This document shows positions 52,680 to 60,339 of a stretch of 64,000 nucleotides of DNA, piece after piece. Source of the stretch: Sphaerochaeta sp. (lineage in GTDB: Bacteria > Spirochaetota > Spirochaetia > Sphaerochaetales > Sphaerochaetaceae). The first letter of the stretch is position 1, and each line of letters opens with the position of its first letter. The stretch covers positions 62,001 to 126,000 of the forward strand of contig JAGYOG010000003.1 of the NCBI GenBank assembly GCA_018399495.1, read 5' to 3'. The notes below the pieces were generated by a model, which ran no database searches, was not told the origin of the DNA, and saw nothing but the letters and a program-made list of their open reading frames with translations. The translations under genes were made by a program, and so were the position numbers.

Positions 52680-53732
52680 TTACACAAGAGTTATGATTGA
52701 GTCTTCGTATTTCTCTGCTTCATAGGTTTTCTTATCAAACACACAGTAGGAATTCTTTCCAGCGCGTTTTGCCTGGTACATTGCAAAGTCGGCATACTCT
52801 ATGAGCTCAAACAGATTGGTAGTGTCTTTGTTGTAGCTAGCCATTCCTAGGCTGCAACAGATAGGAAGGTCCCCTGCATCGGTATGTATAGGATCTTTTG
52901 TCACGTGAGAGGTAAAGGTCTGATAAAACTGGTGTAGAAATGCTTCATCCACCGCTTCCATTCCATGGAGATAGAGACCGAACTCATCGCCTGCTATCCG
53001 CATTGCGATAGAGACTCCTTTGCAGAAAAGACTGGAAAGGCGAGTTGAGAATCCAACCAGGTATTGATCTCCTATGGCATGCCCATAGGTGTCATTGACT
53101 TGTTTGAAGTTGTCGATGTCGATGAAGACAAAGAGCCCCTGAGCCTCAGGATTCTCCTGGATGACGCCTTGCATTTCTGAATGGTACTGATAGCGGCTCA
53201 CCAAGCCGGTCAATGCGTCCTTAACGAGGTGATTATTCAGCTCAAGGTTCAGCTGTTCCAGTTTTCGGTTTGCTCTTTGGAGCTGACGCTGCGTGTTGAC
53301 CAAATCATTGTTGAGTTTCTGAATCTCTTCAAAATGGTTATAGACTTCTTCTGATGCATGCATGAGCTGTTCCCCGTGCAGGACAGCAAACTGCTTGATC
53401 ATACGGAAGATGACTTGGTTGTGTGCTTCTTGAATAGAGGGAGGAAGATGTACAAGATAATCCAATGCCAACACATACACGAATTTCTTTGCGCTGGCAA
53501 TGAAAAAGCAGAGTTGCTCTTGTTCCTCTATGATAGGTAAATGGGCACAAAACACTTCCTGCTCATGCTCCAGCGCATTGGAAAATATGGTATTGAAATG
53601 ATTCTTATCGTCCTGATGGAAAAGGGACTCTAAGGTAGTCTTGAAAGGCATGGCCAATGATATGGGTTTTGACCAGTAGGTCTCTTGGACTACCTTACTT
53701 GTATCAGTTCGGACAAAGAATGAGTGGTTCAT
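52680..53732 (-). CDS. Diguanylate cyclase (GGDEF domain) co-encoded with a B12 sensor protein
   Basis: 350 aa. Residues 1-125 are an unrecognised sensor-like region, followed by a coiled coil (EIQKLNNDLVNTQRQLQRAN) and a GGDEF domain from about 175. The domain keeps DALTGLVSRYQYH, FIDIDNFKQVNDTYGHAIGD and an active-site loop AGDEF, a variant found in active cyclases. No RxxD inhibitory site is seen upstream of the loop. Its start overlaps the stop of the B12-domain gene by ATGA, so the two are made together and probably interact. It should make c-di-GMP in response to the partner. Confidence 0.92.
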   Translation of the reverse strand: MNHSFFVRTDTSKVVQETYWSKPISLAMPFKTTLESLFHQDDKNHFNTIFSNALEHEQEVFCAHLPIIEEQEQLCFFIASAKKFVYVLALDYLVHLPPSIQEAHNQVIFRMIKQFAVLHGEQLMHASEEVYNHFEEIQKLNNDLVNTQRQLQRANRKLEQLNLELNNHLVKDALTGLVSRYQYHSEMQGVIQENPEAQGLFVFIDIDNFKQVNDTYGHAIGDQYLVGFSTRLSSLFCKGVSIAMRIAGDEFGLYLHGMEAVDEAFLHQFYQTFTSHVTKDPIHTDAGDLPICCSLGMASYNKDTTNLFELIEYADFAMYQAKRAGKNSYCVFDKKTYEAEKYEDSIITLV

Positions 53733-54799
53733 GATTTGGTAGCCACCTTATCTGCCCATAGTACCAGCTCTGTTGCAAGGTTGGTGTACACATCAATGGG
53801 CCATGTCTTATAGACACCCCCACTCGTTTTGAACGCTCTGCCCCCTACGGCAATAAGGAGAGAAGGGTAGGCATCCTTGAGAGCTTTTACTGCAAGGAAA
53901 CACGTCTGGAGATGTTGTGGCATGGTAACCGAAAGTGCGACAAGATTGGGCTTATGCTCTGCTACTGCGTTAACCAAGGAGGGTATGGGAACCGCTGCCC
54001 CAAGGTAGACGCTTTCCCAGCCATGATACTCAAAGAGGTCGGCTACCATGCGCCCCCCCATCTCATGCAGTTCACTGCCGATGCAACAGGTAAGGATTTT
54101 CTTATCAACCGGGTTCTGGTTGAAGATATATGGATAGAAGCGGGCGAGTATCATCTGAGTAGTAGAGGTCGCATAGTGTTCTTTGTCCACCGTAATTTTG
54201 TTTTGGTACCAGAGTTCTCCGACTTCTTGCATGCTCAGACGAATGATATTCTCATAGATTACTTCCAAGCTCAGCCCTGCTTTTCTAGCATCTTCAATAA
54301 TTTGGATTGCATTCTGGGTTTCACTCCTGAGCAGTGCATTAAGATATGCTCGTCGTATGGGTAGGTGATCTCCCTGGAGAAACTCTTCAGATACCTGATA
54401 GTTGTCCATTGCCTGTTCTGTTGCATAAATGGCAGCATCAAGGATAGTTCTCGCTGAAGTGCTCATCGCCTCTTCTTCAAAGAGCTTGTCACTGAAGGTT
54501 TTTAGAATCTCGTAGTGATGCACCATCTGGTCCTTGATGCGATCGCGGTCGAGATCTTTCATCAAGTTGCAGAGCAGTTCATACAACCAGACAGCATAAT
54601 TGGTGAAGAGCTCTTCATCTCCAATCTGTACTGCAGTGGTGAGGAAATCAAAATTGTAGAGTATGTCCTGGAACATGAGGCGTTTACGACGCTCATCCAT
54701 CTCTTTATCCAGTTTAAGGTCCTGCTCGAACTGCTGGTCGAATATCTTTTGTGCGATACTGATACGCCTTGGGTCAATGTCCGGAAGTAATAAACTCAT
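53729..54799 (-). CDS. CarH-like cobalamin-binding (probable photosensory) protein without DNA-binding domain
   Basis: 356 aa from ATG 54799 (GGAGGT six bases ahead). Residues 1-140 are helical and unrecognised. A B12-binding cap (about 145-225) contains ELWYQNKITVDKEHYATS, which has the W-x9-E-H signature (W197, E207, H208) of AdoCbl photoreceptors such as CarH. The Rossmann domain follows with CIGSELHEMGGRMVADLFEY, where E-x-H-x-x-G supplies the lower cobalt ligand (H245), and VYLGAAVPIPSLV. No MerR helix-turn-helix is present. It is translationally coupled to a diguanylate cyclase, so it probably controls c-di-GMP rather than DNA. Confidence 0.85.
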   Translation of the reverse strand: MSLLLPDIDPRRISIAQKIFDQQFEQDLKLDKEMDERRKRLMFQDILYNFDFLTTAVQIGDEELFTNYAVWLYELLCNLMKDLDRDRIKDQMVHHYEILKTFSDKLFEEEAMSTSARTILDAAIYATEQAMDNYQVSEEFLQGDHLPIRRAYLNALLRSETQNAIQIIEDARKAGLSLEVIYENIIRLSMQEVGELWYQNKITVDKEHYATSTTQMILARFYPYIFNQNPVDKKILTCCIGSELHEMGGRMVADLFEYHGWESVYLGAAVPIPSLVNAVAEHKPNLVALSVTMPQHLQTCFLAVKALKDAYPSLLIAVGGRAFKTSGGVYKTWPIDVYTNLATELVLWADKVATKS

Positions 54800-54884
54800 A
54801 CAAGACCTCCATTTCACTGCTATCACATCTTATCTGTAGCATAACAGGATATAAAGGGTTTGTCATAAGAAAAGAAAATACAAA

Positions 54885-54973
54885 TTAAGAGCCCCGCCGA
54901 AGCGGGGAAAACAAGATGAAGAAAGGGACTGCGATGATTACGTAAGAAACACCCCCGCATGAGCGGGGAATAC
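54885..54973 (-). CRISPR. Minimal CRISPR array 2 (two repeats, one 33-nt spacer)
   Basis: The right repeat (54946-54973) differs from the best repeat of array 1 by one base. The left repeat (54885-54912) lies exactly 61 bases away and matches about 20 of 28 positions, keeping the stem CCCCGC/GCGGGG with a CGAA loop. Repeat length, 33-base spacing and the degenerate left end mirror array 1. The two spacers differ. It lies just upstream of the B12-sensor gene, so the sensor operon is bracketed by the two arrays. Confidence 0.72.
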
Positions 54974-55197
54974 TGGAACTGCCTAAGGTTTTAGCTAAAT
55001 GTTATATGTCCCCAACACTCCTATAATTATATCATAGGATACAGATGTTTAGTAAAATATGCATCAGAAGAATTTTGATACCTCGAATATGAAAACTCCC
55101 ATTAATGCCACAAATAAAATATTCTTAGACAAGGAGACGCATTGGACTGAGGAAAAGCTGTCTGTTCCCCAACAGCCAGGTTTCAGTAGGAAGTTCC
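54974..55197. other. AT-rich intergenic region right of CRISPR array 2
   Basis: About 220 bases with no convincing gene. A 41-codon ORF (55089-55214) ending THWTEEKLSVPQQPGFSRKF and a few more residues lacks a ribosome site and could be the tail of a lost gene. The AT-rich part next to the array is the presumed leader. Confidence 0.4.
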
Positions 55198-55650
55198 TCA
55201 AACAAGAATCTTGAAAACAACCTTTACTACATCAGTGGAATGCCCATCGGTAAGGTTGCATGCATGGCCTTCCCCTGGGAAGAATAGGGCAAAGGTAGAG
55301 GGAGTTGCATGATAGGTGATAAGCTGATCGCCTTTTGCAAACGAAGCATCCTTGCTGTCATCATACTCGGTGGTCTCCTTTAGTGTTGATGTATCAGCAA
55401 TTACCATCGTTTCAAATCCGGAAAGGAGAATCTGTACATCCACTTCCTTTTCATGTATCTCAAACGTCAGATTCTCTGGTGTTGCAGTTTTATAGGTAAA
55501 TAGATTGTAGCGGACGTTGGGGTTAGCAGTTTTATAACTACCATATTCCATGGTTGGTAGCTTGCCACCTTCCAGAATATCCTGAACGGTCTGAAGGGCC
55601 GATAGGCTGGGAATATAACGTTGTAGATTGCTGATCTGGTCAAATATCAT
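55198..55650 (-). CDS. YhcH/YjgK/YiaL family protein (DUF386, cupin-like)
   Basis: 150 aa from ATG 55650, preceded by GAGGAG. The order MIFDQISNLQRYIPSLSAL, EIHEKEVDVQILLSGFETM, YDDSKDASFAKGD and LFFPGEGHACNL is that of the YhcH/EbgC family, single-domain cupins acting in sugar metabolism (sialic acid, galactosides) as anomerases or isomerase-like helpers. The metal-binding residues Glu-Asp and the late His are retained. It stands alone between CRISPR array 2 and the divergent crt operon. Confidence 0.85.
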   Translation of the reverse strand: MIFDQISNLQRYIPSLSALQTVQDILEGGKLPTMEYGSYKTANPNVRYNLFTYKTATPENLTFEIHEKEVDVQILLSGFETMVIADTSTLKETTEYDDSKDASFAKGDQLITYHATPSTFALFFPGEGHACNLTDGHSTDVVKVVFKILV

Positions 55651-55811
55651 AGGATTCTCCTCGCGCCCAGCATACAAGATTGCTCGCAAAGAGAGAAGCA
55701 GGATGCAGTGGGAACAGTTTATAGCAATCTCTTATTAAGATTAGTTCTTTTTTAATAATTAAACCATATCTACTTCTTGCTTTTCTCTACCAAACCACAT
55801 AGGATTTTTCC
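55651..55811 (+). promoter_or_regulatory. Upstream region of the carotenoid operon
   Basis: A 161-base divergent region. It has the near-perfect dyad TCTTATTAAGA (55730-55740) and an AT-rich stretch downstream that should hold the crtI promoter. AGGA lies seven bases before the crtI ATG. No CarH-type site is recognisable. Confidence 0.35.
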
Positions 55812-57287
55812 ATGAATAAGAAAGCAGTAGTCATCGGTGGAGGCTTCGGTGGACTCAGCACAGCGGCACTCCTGGCCCGTGATGGATGGACCGTAACTTT
55901 GGTGGAGAAGAACACCCAGTTAGGAGGAAGAGCTCGGTACTGGAAGAAGGACGGATTCACGTTCGACATGGGGCCGTCCTGGTACCTCATGCCTGAAGTC
56001 TTTGAACACTACTTCTCTCTCTTTGATAAGAAACGGGAAGACTACTACGACCTTAGTCCTATCGACCCCTACTATAAGGTGTACTTTGAGGGTGGGGAAA
56101 CAGCCCACCTCACCCCACGATTCGAGGAGAACCAGAAACTCTTTGAGTCTTTTGAGAAGGGTGGGGGAAAAGCACTGAAAGCCTACATGGAGATGTCGAC
56201 CTATAAATATGATGTGGCCATGGAGGACTTCCTCTATCGTGATTACAAACATATCGGTCAATTCTTCAATAGACGGTTGATGACTGAGGGATTGCGGTTG
56301 GGAGTGCTTGGAAAGCTCGATGCCTTTGTTTCAAACTATGTTAAAGATCATCGGGCGAAACAGATTCTTGAATATGCCATGGTGTTCCTGGGCACCGACC
56401 CCGCCCAAGCACCTGCAATATACTCCATCATGACCCATGTGGATCTCAATCTAGGTGTATTCTTTCCTCAGAAAGGCATGGCTGGAGCTGCAGAAGGATT
56501 TGCCTCTCTCTGCAGGGAACTGGGTGTTGAGTTGGTAAGCGGTGCTGAAGTGCTGAAAATCCTGACCGAAGAGAATCAAGCAGTTGGGGTTGAGACCAAT
56601 AAAGGAACATTCCTGGCAGATGTGGTTGTCTCCTCTGCCGATTATCACCACAGTGATACCAATCTTCTTGACGGGAAGCATCGCACCTATTCTGACTCCT
56701 ACTGGGAGAAGCGGGTGGTTGCCCCCTCGATGTTCATCGCCTATTTGGGAATTGGCAGGGAACTGAAAGGGCTGGAACACCACAATCTCTACTTTGCAAA
56801 AGATTGGAATACGCATTTTGATGCAATTTTCAAGAACCCTGCCTGGCCTGAAGACCCCTGTTTCTACCTCAGTTGTATCAGCAAGACAGATTCATCTTCA
56901 GCACCTGAGGGGTGTGAGAACGTATTCTTATTGGTACCGGTAGCTCCAGGACTTGTTGATACCGAGGAACAGCGAAACGCCTACTTTGAGCATATAGCTG
57001 ACCATGTCCAGAAGGTGACAGGAGAGGATATCCGAAAGGACCTCTTGGTAAAGCGGTTGTATTCGCACCGGGACTTTATCTCTGACTACCATGCGTACAA
57101 GGGAACGGCACTAGGGCTGAGTCATACACTGATGCAGACTGCCGTCTTCCGTCCACGTCACCAGAATAAGAATGTAAAGAATCTCTATTACACTGGGCAG
57201 TACACGCACCCAGGGGTGGGGGTGCCCATGGTACTCATCGCCAGTGAATTGATAGCAAAGGAAATTAAGGAAACCTATGGTAGCTGA
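55812..57287 (+). CDS. crtI: Phytoene desaturase (CrtI family)
   Basis: 491 aa FAD enzyme. The dinucleotide motif is VVIGGGFGGLSTAALLARDG, followed by VEKNTQLGGRARYW and the CrtI-specific FDMGPSWYLMPEVFEHYF. The C-terminal NLYYTGQYTHPGVGVPMVLI is the second family signature. It dehydrogenates phytoene to lycopene or a similar product. It heads a five-gene series with overlapping reading frames. The number of desaturations cannot be read from sequence. Confidence 0.95.
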   Translation: MNKKAVVIGGGFGGLSTAALLARDGWTVTLVEKNTQLGGRARYWKKDGFTFDMGPSWYLMPEVFEHYFSLFDKKREDYYDLSPIDPYYKVYFEGGETAHLTPRFEENQKLFESFEKGGGKALKAYMEMSTYKYDVAMEDFLYRDYKHIGQFFNRRLMTEGLRLGVLGKLDAFVSNYVKDHRAKQILEYAMVFLGTDPAQAPAIYSIMTHVDLNLGVFFPQKGMAGAAEGFASLCRELGVELVSGAEVLKILTEENQAVGVETNKGTFLADVVVSSADYHHSDTNLLDGKHRTYSDSYWEKRVVAPSMFIAYLGIGRELKGLEHHNLYFAKDWNTHFDAIFKNPAWPEDPCFYLSCISKTDSSSAPEGCENVFLLVPVAPGLVDTEEQRNAYFEHIADHVQKVTGEDIRKDLLVKRLYSHRDFISDYHAYKGTALGLSHTLMQTAVFRPRHQNKNVKNLYYTGQYTHPGVGVPMVLIASELIAKEIKETYGS

Positions 57288-58113
57288 CCGACATGAACAT
57301 ATATTTAGAAACGGAAGTAACACCTATTACTTCAGCTCCCGCTTTTTCCCTCCTCAGGTTCGGAGGGACGTCTATGCGCTCTATGGGTTTGTACGTGTAG
57401 CTGATAACCTGGTGGATGACCAGCTGGTAGAGCCTGACAGGTTTCATGAATTTCGCTCTCTTTATACGAAGGCATTTATCAGTGGCGGCCCAAGTGGTGA
57501 TGACATAATTGACGCTTTTCTTGAGTTGCAGAAACGGAAAAACTTTGACCCAGCATGGACTGATGCCTTCCTTGATTCCATGGAACACGACCTGAGTGAA
57601 TCAACTTGTGAGACACTTGAGGAGGTACTGACCTATATCTATGGTTCAGCAGAGGTCATTGGCCTATTCATGGCACGGATCATGGATTTGAATGAAGCTT
57701 CATTTCCCTATGCAGCCATGCTTGGTCGTGCGATGCAATATATAAACTTCATCCGTGATATTGCGGAGGATAATGGACTGGGAAGACGTTACCTGCCTTT
57801 ATTGGATACCCCACTAGCGTCGCTGAGGGAGACTGAAGCCAAGAAAAATCCTGAGGCTTTCTCCGTCTTTATCAGAAGGGAGATTGTGCGATATCAAGAG
57901 TGGCAGAAGGAAGCAGAGAAGGGATATTCCTATATTCCACGTCGTTATAGGATTCCTATCATGACCGCCGCCGACATGTACTGCTGGACAGCAAACCGGA
58001 TTGCCAAGGACCCGTTTATTGTCTTCGAGAGACAAGTAAAGCCTCCGGCTTCCAGAATTCTACGAAAGGGATTTGCCCATACCCTAGGAGTAGCCCTACC
58101 ATGTTCAATCTAA
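57277..58113 (+). CDS. crtB: Phytoene synthase (CrtB family)
   Basis: 278 aa. It joins two geranylgeranyl diphosphates into phytoene. Motifs include YYFSSRFFPPQVRRDVYALY, VRVADNLVDDQ (first Asp-rich site), YGSAEVIGLFMARIM and MQYINFIRDIAEDNGLGRRY (second Asp-rich site, NFIRDIAED). Overlaps crtI by 11 bases and the next gene by 13. With crtI this is enough for lycopene-type carotenoid if GGPP is available. Confidence 0.95.
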   Translation: MVADRHEHIFRNGSNTYYFSSRFFPPQVRRDVYALYGFVRVADNLVDDQLVEPDRFHEFRSLYTKAFISGGPSGDDIIDAFLELQKRKNFDPAWTDAFLDSMEHDLSESTCETLEEVLTYIYGSAEVIGLFMARIMDLNEASFPYAAMLGRAMQYINFIRDIAEDNGLGRRYLPLLDTPLASLRETEAKKNPEAFSVFIRREIVRYQEWQKEAEKGYSYIPRRYRIPIMTAADMYCWTANRIAKDPFIVFERQVKPPASRILRKGFAHTLGVALPCSI

Positions 58114-58745
58114 CAAAAGAAGAACGTCTGATCATCTATCTCCTGGTTCCCTTCTATTTCGTAGGCACTATTGCACACAGCATCGATGTCACGCTTCCGC
58201 TCATGTTGCTCTTGACTCCGTATTCAATCCTGTTAACCTCGGTCATTGGTTTCTTTTTTGATGTACGGGAGAAGAACCATTGTCTGTTACTGTGGGCCTT
58301 GGTTACCTTCCTCATCACATTGTTCCTTGAGATTGTGGGGGTGGCAACTTCTCTTATATTTGGTGCCTATACCTATGGGGACACGCTTGGCTTGAAGCTG
58401 CTGGAAGTTCCTCTGCTTATCGGGATAAACTGGACCATCATCATCCTGGGAATTGCAGATGTCGTGAGACAGAAAGTCTCCAACAATGCTTTTGCTGCTC
58501 TGATTACTGCTTCCCTGACCGTCTTGTTTGATTACGTCATGGAACCGGTAGCCATTGCATTCGACTACTGGAATTGGACACAGGGGCCGATTCCCCTGCA
58601 GAACTATATTGCTTGGTTTGTGATAGCATTTCTCTTCTCCTATCTGTTTTACAGGAATAGCTTGCACAGTACGAGCAAGATACCTACAATCATAGTTGTG
58701 ATACAGTTCCTGTTTTTTCTTTTCCTACGGGTATTTACAATATGA
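58101..58745 (+). CDS. Carotenoid biosynthesis membrane protein (CruF / DUF422 family)
   Basis: 214 aa, about six to seven helices. VATSLIFGAYTYGDTLGLKL, followed by LEVPLLIGINWTIIILG, and DYVMEPVAIAFDYWNWTQGP plus IPLQNYIAWF are hallmarks of the CruF group, carotenoid 1',2'-hydratases and bisanhydrobacterioruberin hydratases. It would add a tertiary hydroxyl to the carotenoid end group, a possible attachment point for sugar. It overlaps crtB by 13 bases and the deacetylase by four. Confidence 0.88.
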   Translation: MFNLTKEERLIIYLLVPFYFVGTIAHSIDVTLPLMLLLTPYSILLTSVIGFFFDVREKNHCLLLWALVTFLITLFLEIVGVATSLIFGAYTYGDTLGLKLLEVPLLIGINWTIIILGIADVVRQKVSNNAFAALITASLTVLFDYVMEPVAIAFDYWNWTQGPIPLQNYIAWFVIAFLFSYLFYRNSLHSTSKIPTIIVVIQFLFFLFLRVFTI

Positions 58746-59593
58746 AAATAAAACTTGTGAGTGTTATTGTCCTTGTATTTAGTCTGGCTTCCCTGTTTGC
58801 AGAGCCGCAGCAGGAGTCTTATTATGCACCCAGTGTTAGCTACTGGGCTGATGCTCAAGGCTCTGTTCTGGTCTCTGAACATACTGTTCCTCTTCGCGCT
58901 GATCCAAAGCTAATGGTCTTGCTCTACCATAATGTAGTGTTTGGCCGTACCGGAAATGCCTACAACCGGGATCTGTACAATTTTGAAAATGACTTATCGT
59001 TTGTAAAAAGAAATTTTACCATAACTAATTTCAAGCAGTTGCTCACCAATTCGGGTGAAACCAAGACTGATCAAGCCATCATTACCTTTGATGACGGAGA
59101 CCTCTCCTTATATGCAATCGTATTTCCTCTGTTCAAGGCCTATGAAATGGAAGCAACTATCTTTCTGGTTCCTTCATTCATTGGTGAGGTGGGGTATATG
59201 AGCTGGGACCAAGTCAGGGAGATGAGTAATTACCGAACAGGGGATGGTCGTAAGCTGTTTTATTTTGAATCGCATTCACAGACCCATCAAATGATGGGCG
59301 AGCTGAGTAAGGAAGAGATCATTCGGGAACTTCAGCAATCGAAACAGATTATTGAAGAGGAAGTAGGAGAGCCGGTTACCATCTTGGCGCTCCCCTTCGG
59401 CAGCGGAGCGGGAGATGAACGTATTATCAGTGCAGCCTATGATCTTGGGTACCAGGCTATCAGGACCTCAAAGTCTGAAGCCCGTCTCCTTTCCAAGGTA
59501 AATCCTTGGATGATCGGGGCCATGAATGTTGAGAACTACAGCAGTGACGTGTTGGTACAGAACGTACTCTCATTAATGGGAAAACGGAAATGA
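58742..59593 (+). CDS. Secreted polysaccharide deacetylase (NodB family)
   Basis: 283 aa. A signal peptide (MKIKLVSVIVLVFSLASLFA) precedes the mature protein. The NodB domain shows ITFDDGDLSLYAIVFPLFKA (Asp-Asp metal and base), FESHSQTHQMMG (His-x3-His metal site) and ILALPFGSGAGDERI. LYHNVVFG at the start resembles PgaB-type deacetylases. It removes acetyl groups from N-acetylglucosamine-type polymers in the periplasm or outside. It is joined by ATGA overlaps to both carotenoid and GH16 genes. Confidence 0.9.
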   Translation: MKIKLVSVIVLVFSLASLFAEPQQESYYAPSVSYWADAQGSVLVSEHTVPLRADPKLMVLLYHNVVFGRTGNAYNRDLYNFENDLSFVKRNFTITNFKQLLTNSGETKTDQAIITFDDGDLSLYAIVFPLFKAYEMEATIFLVPSFIGEVGYMSWDQVREMSNYRTGDGRKLFYFESHSQTHQMMGELSKEEIIRELQQSKQIIEEEVGEPVTILALPFGSGAGDERIISAAYDLGYQAIRTSKSEARLLSKVNPWMIGAMNVENYSSDVLVQNVLSLMGKRK

Positions 59594-60339
59594 AAAAACA
59601 ACTATCTGTCCTCTTGCTAAGTTTTCTCTTCGTCTCTTGTGCACTCTTTGCTGAGGAAACCACCTTGATAAAGGTACGACCTAGAGAGCTTGCATTCGGG
59701 GGGTTGCATTGGAGAACCAAGAGTAGTATCACTCCAACCAGTCCTGGGCCCAACTATTTCAGTGCTGACCCTTCCGCTGTCTGGGTTGATGATTGGGGCC
59801 TGCACCTTACGCTCAAGCAACATGATGAGAAATGGTGGGCTACCGAAATCTTTACCCGGGAACGGGTAGGGTATGGAACCTATACCTTCACCGTTGAAAC
59901 AGACGCTGCATCGTATGACCCACATATTGTTGCAGGATTTTTCACTTGGGACACAGCACCGGAGGAGTACAACAGGGAGATTGACATTGAGTTTGCTGCT
60001 TGGGGGGCGCAGGATGGTACAAAATTCCAGTATGTTGTGCAGCCCTATACGGATCCTGGGAGAATTGAGGTATTTGACCCAGAGCTGAATGGAAATCTCA
60101 CTACACATCGTATTATCTGGACGCCACAGGATGTCTCTTTTGCTTCCTATCATGGGGCGGTTGATCCCGATGATCCAGAAAGTGAACGTATGCTTATCAA
60201 CAGATGGAGCTATCCAGAGAGTCCAAGTGAAGGCAAGGTGCGTTTCAGAGTCAACCTTTGGTTGTATCAGGGAAAAGATCCTGTTTCACCTGTTCATCTG
60301 GTTATTACTTCTTTTTTGTTTGAGAAGTGGAAGCCTTGA
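59590..60339 (+). CDS. Secreted glycoside hydrolase family 16-like protein
   Basis: 249 aa. The signal sequence MKKQLSVLLLSFLFVSCALF contains FVSC, so it may be a lipoprotein, or be cut after LFA. The GH16 catalytic motif EIDIEF is present in EYNREIDIEFAAWG, within a beta-jellyroll pattern (WWATEIFTRERVGYGTYTFT). Such enzymes cut beta-1,3/1,4-glucans, agar or related polymers. It is the last gene of the overlapping series and converges by 35 bases on the GT2 gene. Confidence 0.85.
   Translation: MKKQLSVLLLSFLFVSCALFAEETTLIKVRPRELAFGGLHWRTKSSITPTSPGPNYFSADPSAVWVDDWGLHLTLKQHDEKWWATEIFTRERVGYGTYTFTVETDAASYDPHIVAGFFTWDTAPEEYNREIDIEFAAWGAQDGTKFQYVVQPYTDPGRIEVFDPELNGNLTTHRIIWTPQDVSFASYHGAVDPDDPESERMLINRWSYPESPSEGKVRFRVNLWLYQGKDPVSPVHLVITSFLFEKWKP

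Noticed and set aside
52463-52687. 74-aa minus-strand ORF between CRISPR array 1 and the cyclase
   Set aside because: It starts inside the cyclase gene, has no recognisable family and no ribosome site.
55089-55214. 41-codon ORF next to CRISPR array 2
   Set aside because: No ribosome site and it overlaps the YhcH gene end; at best a remnant.
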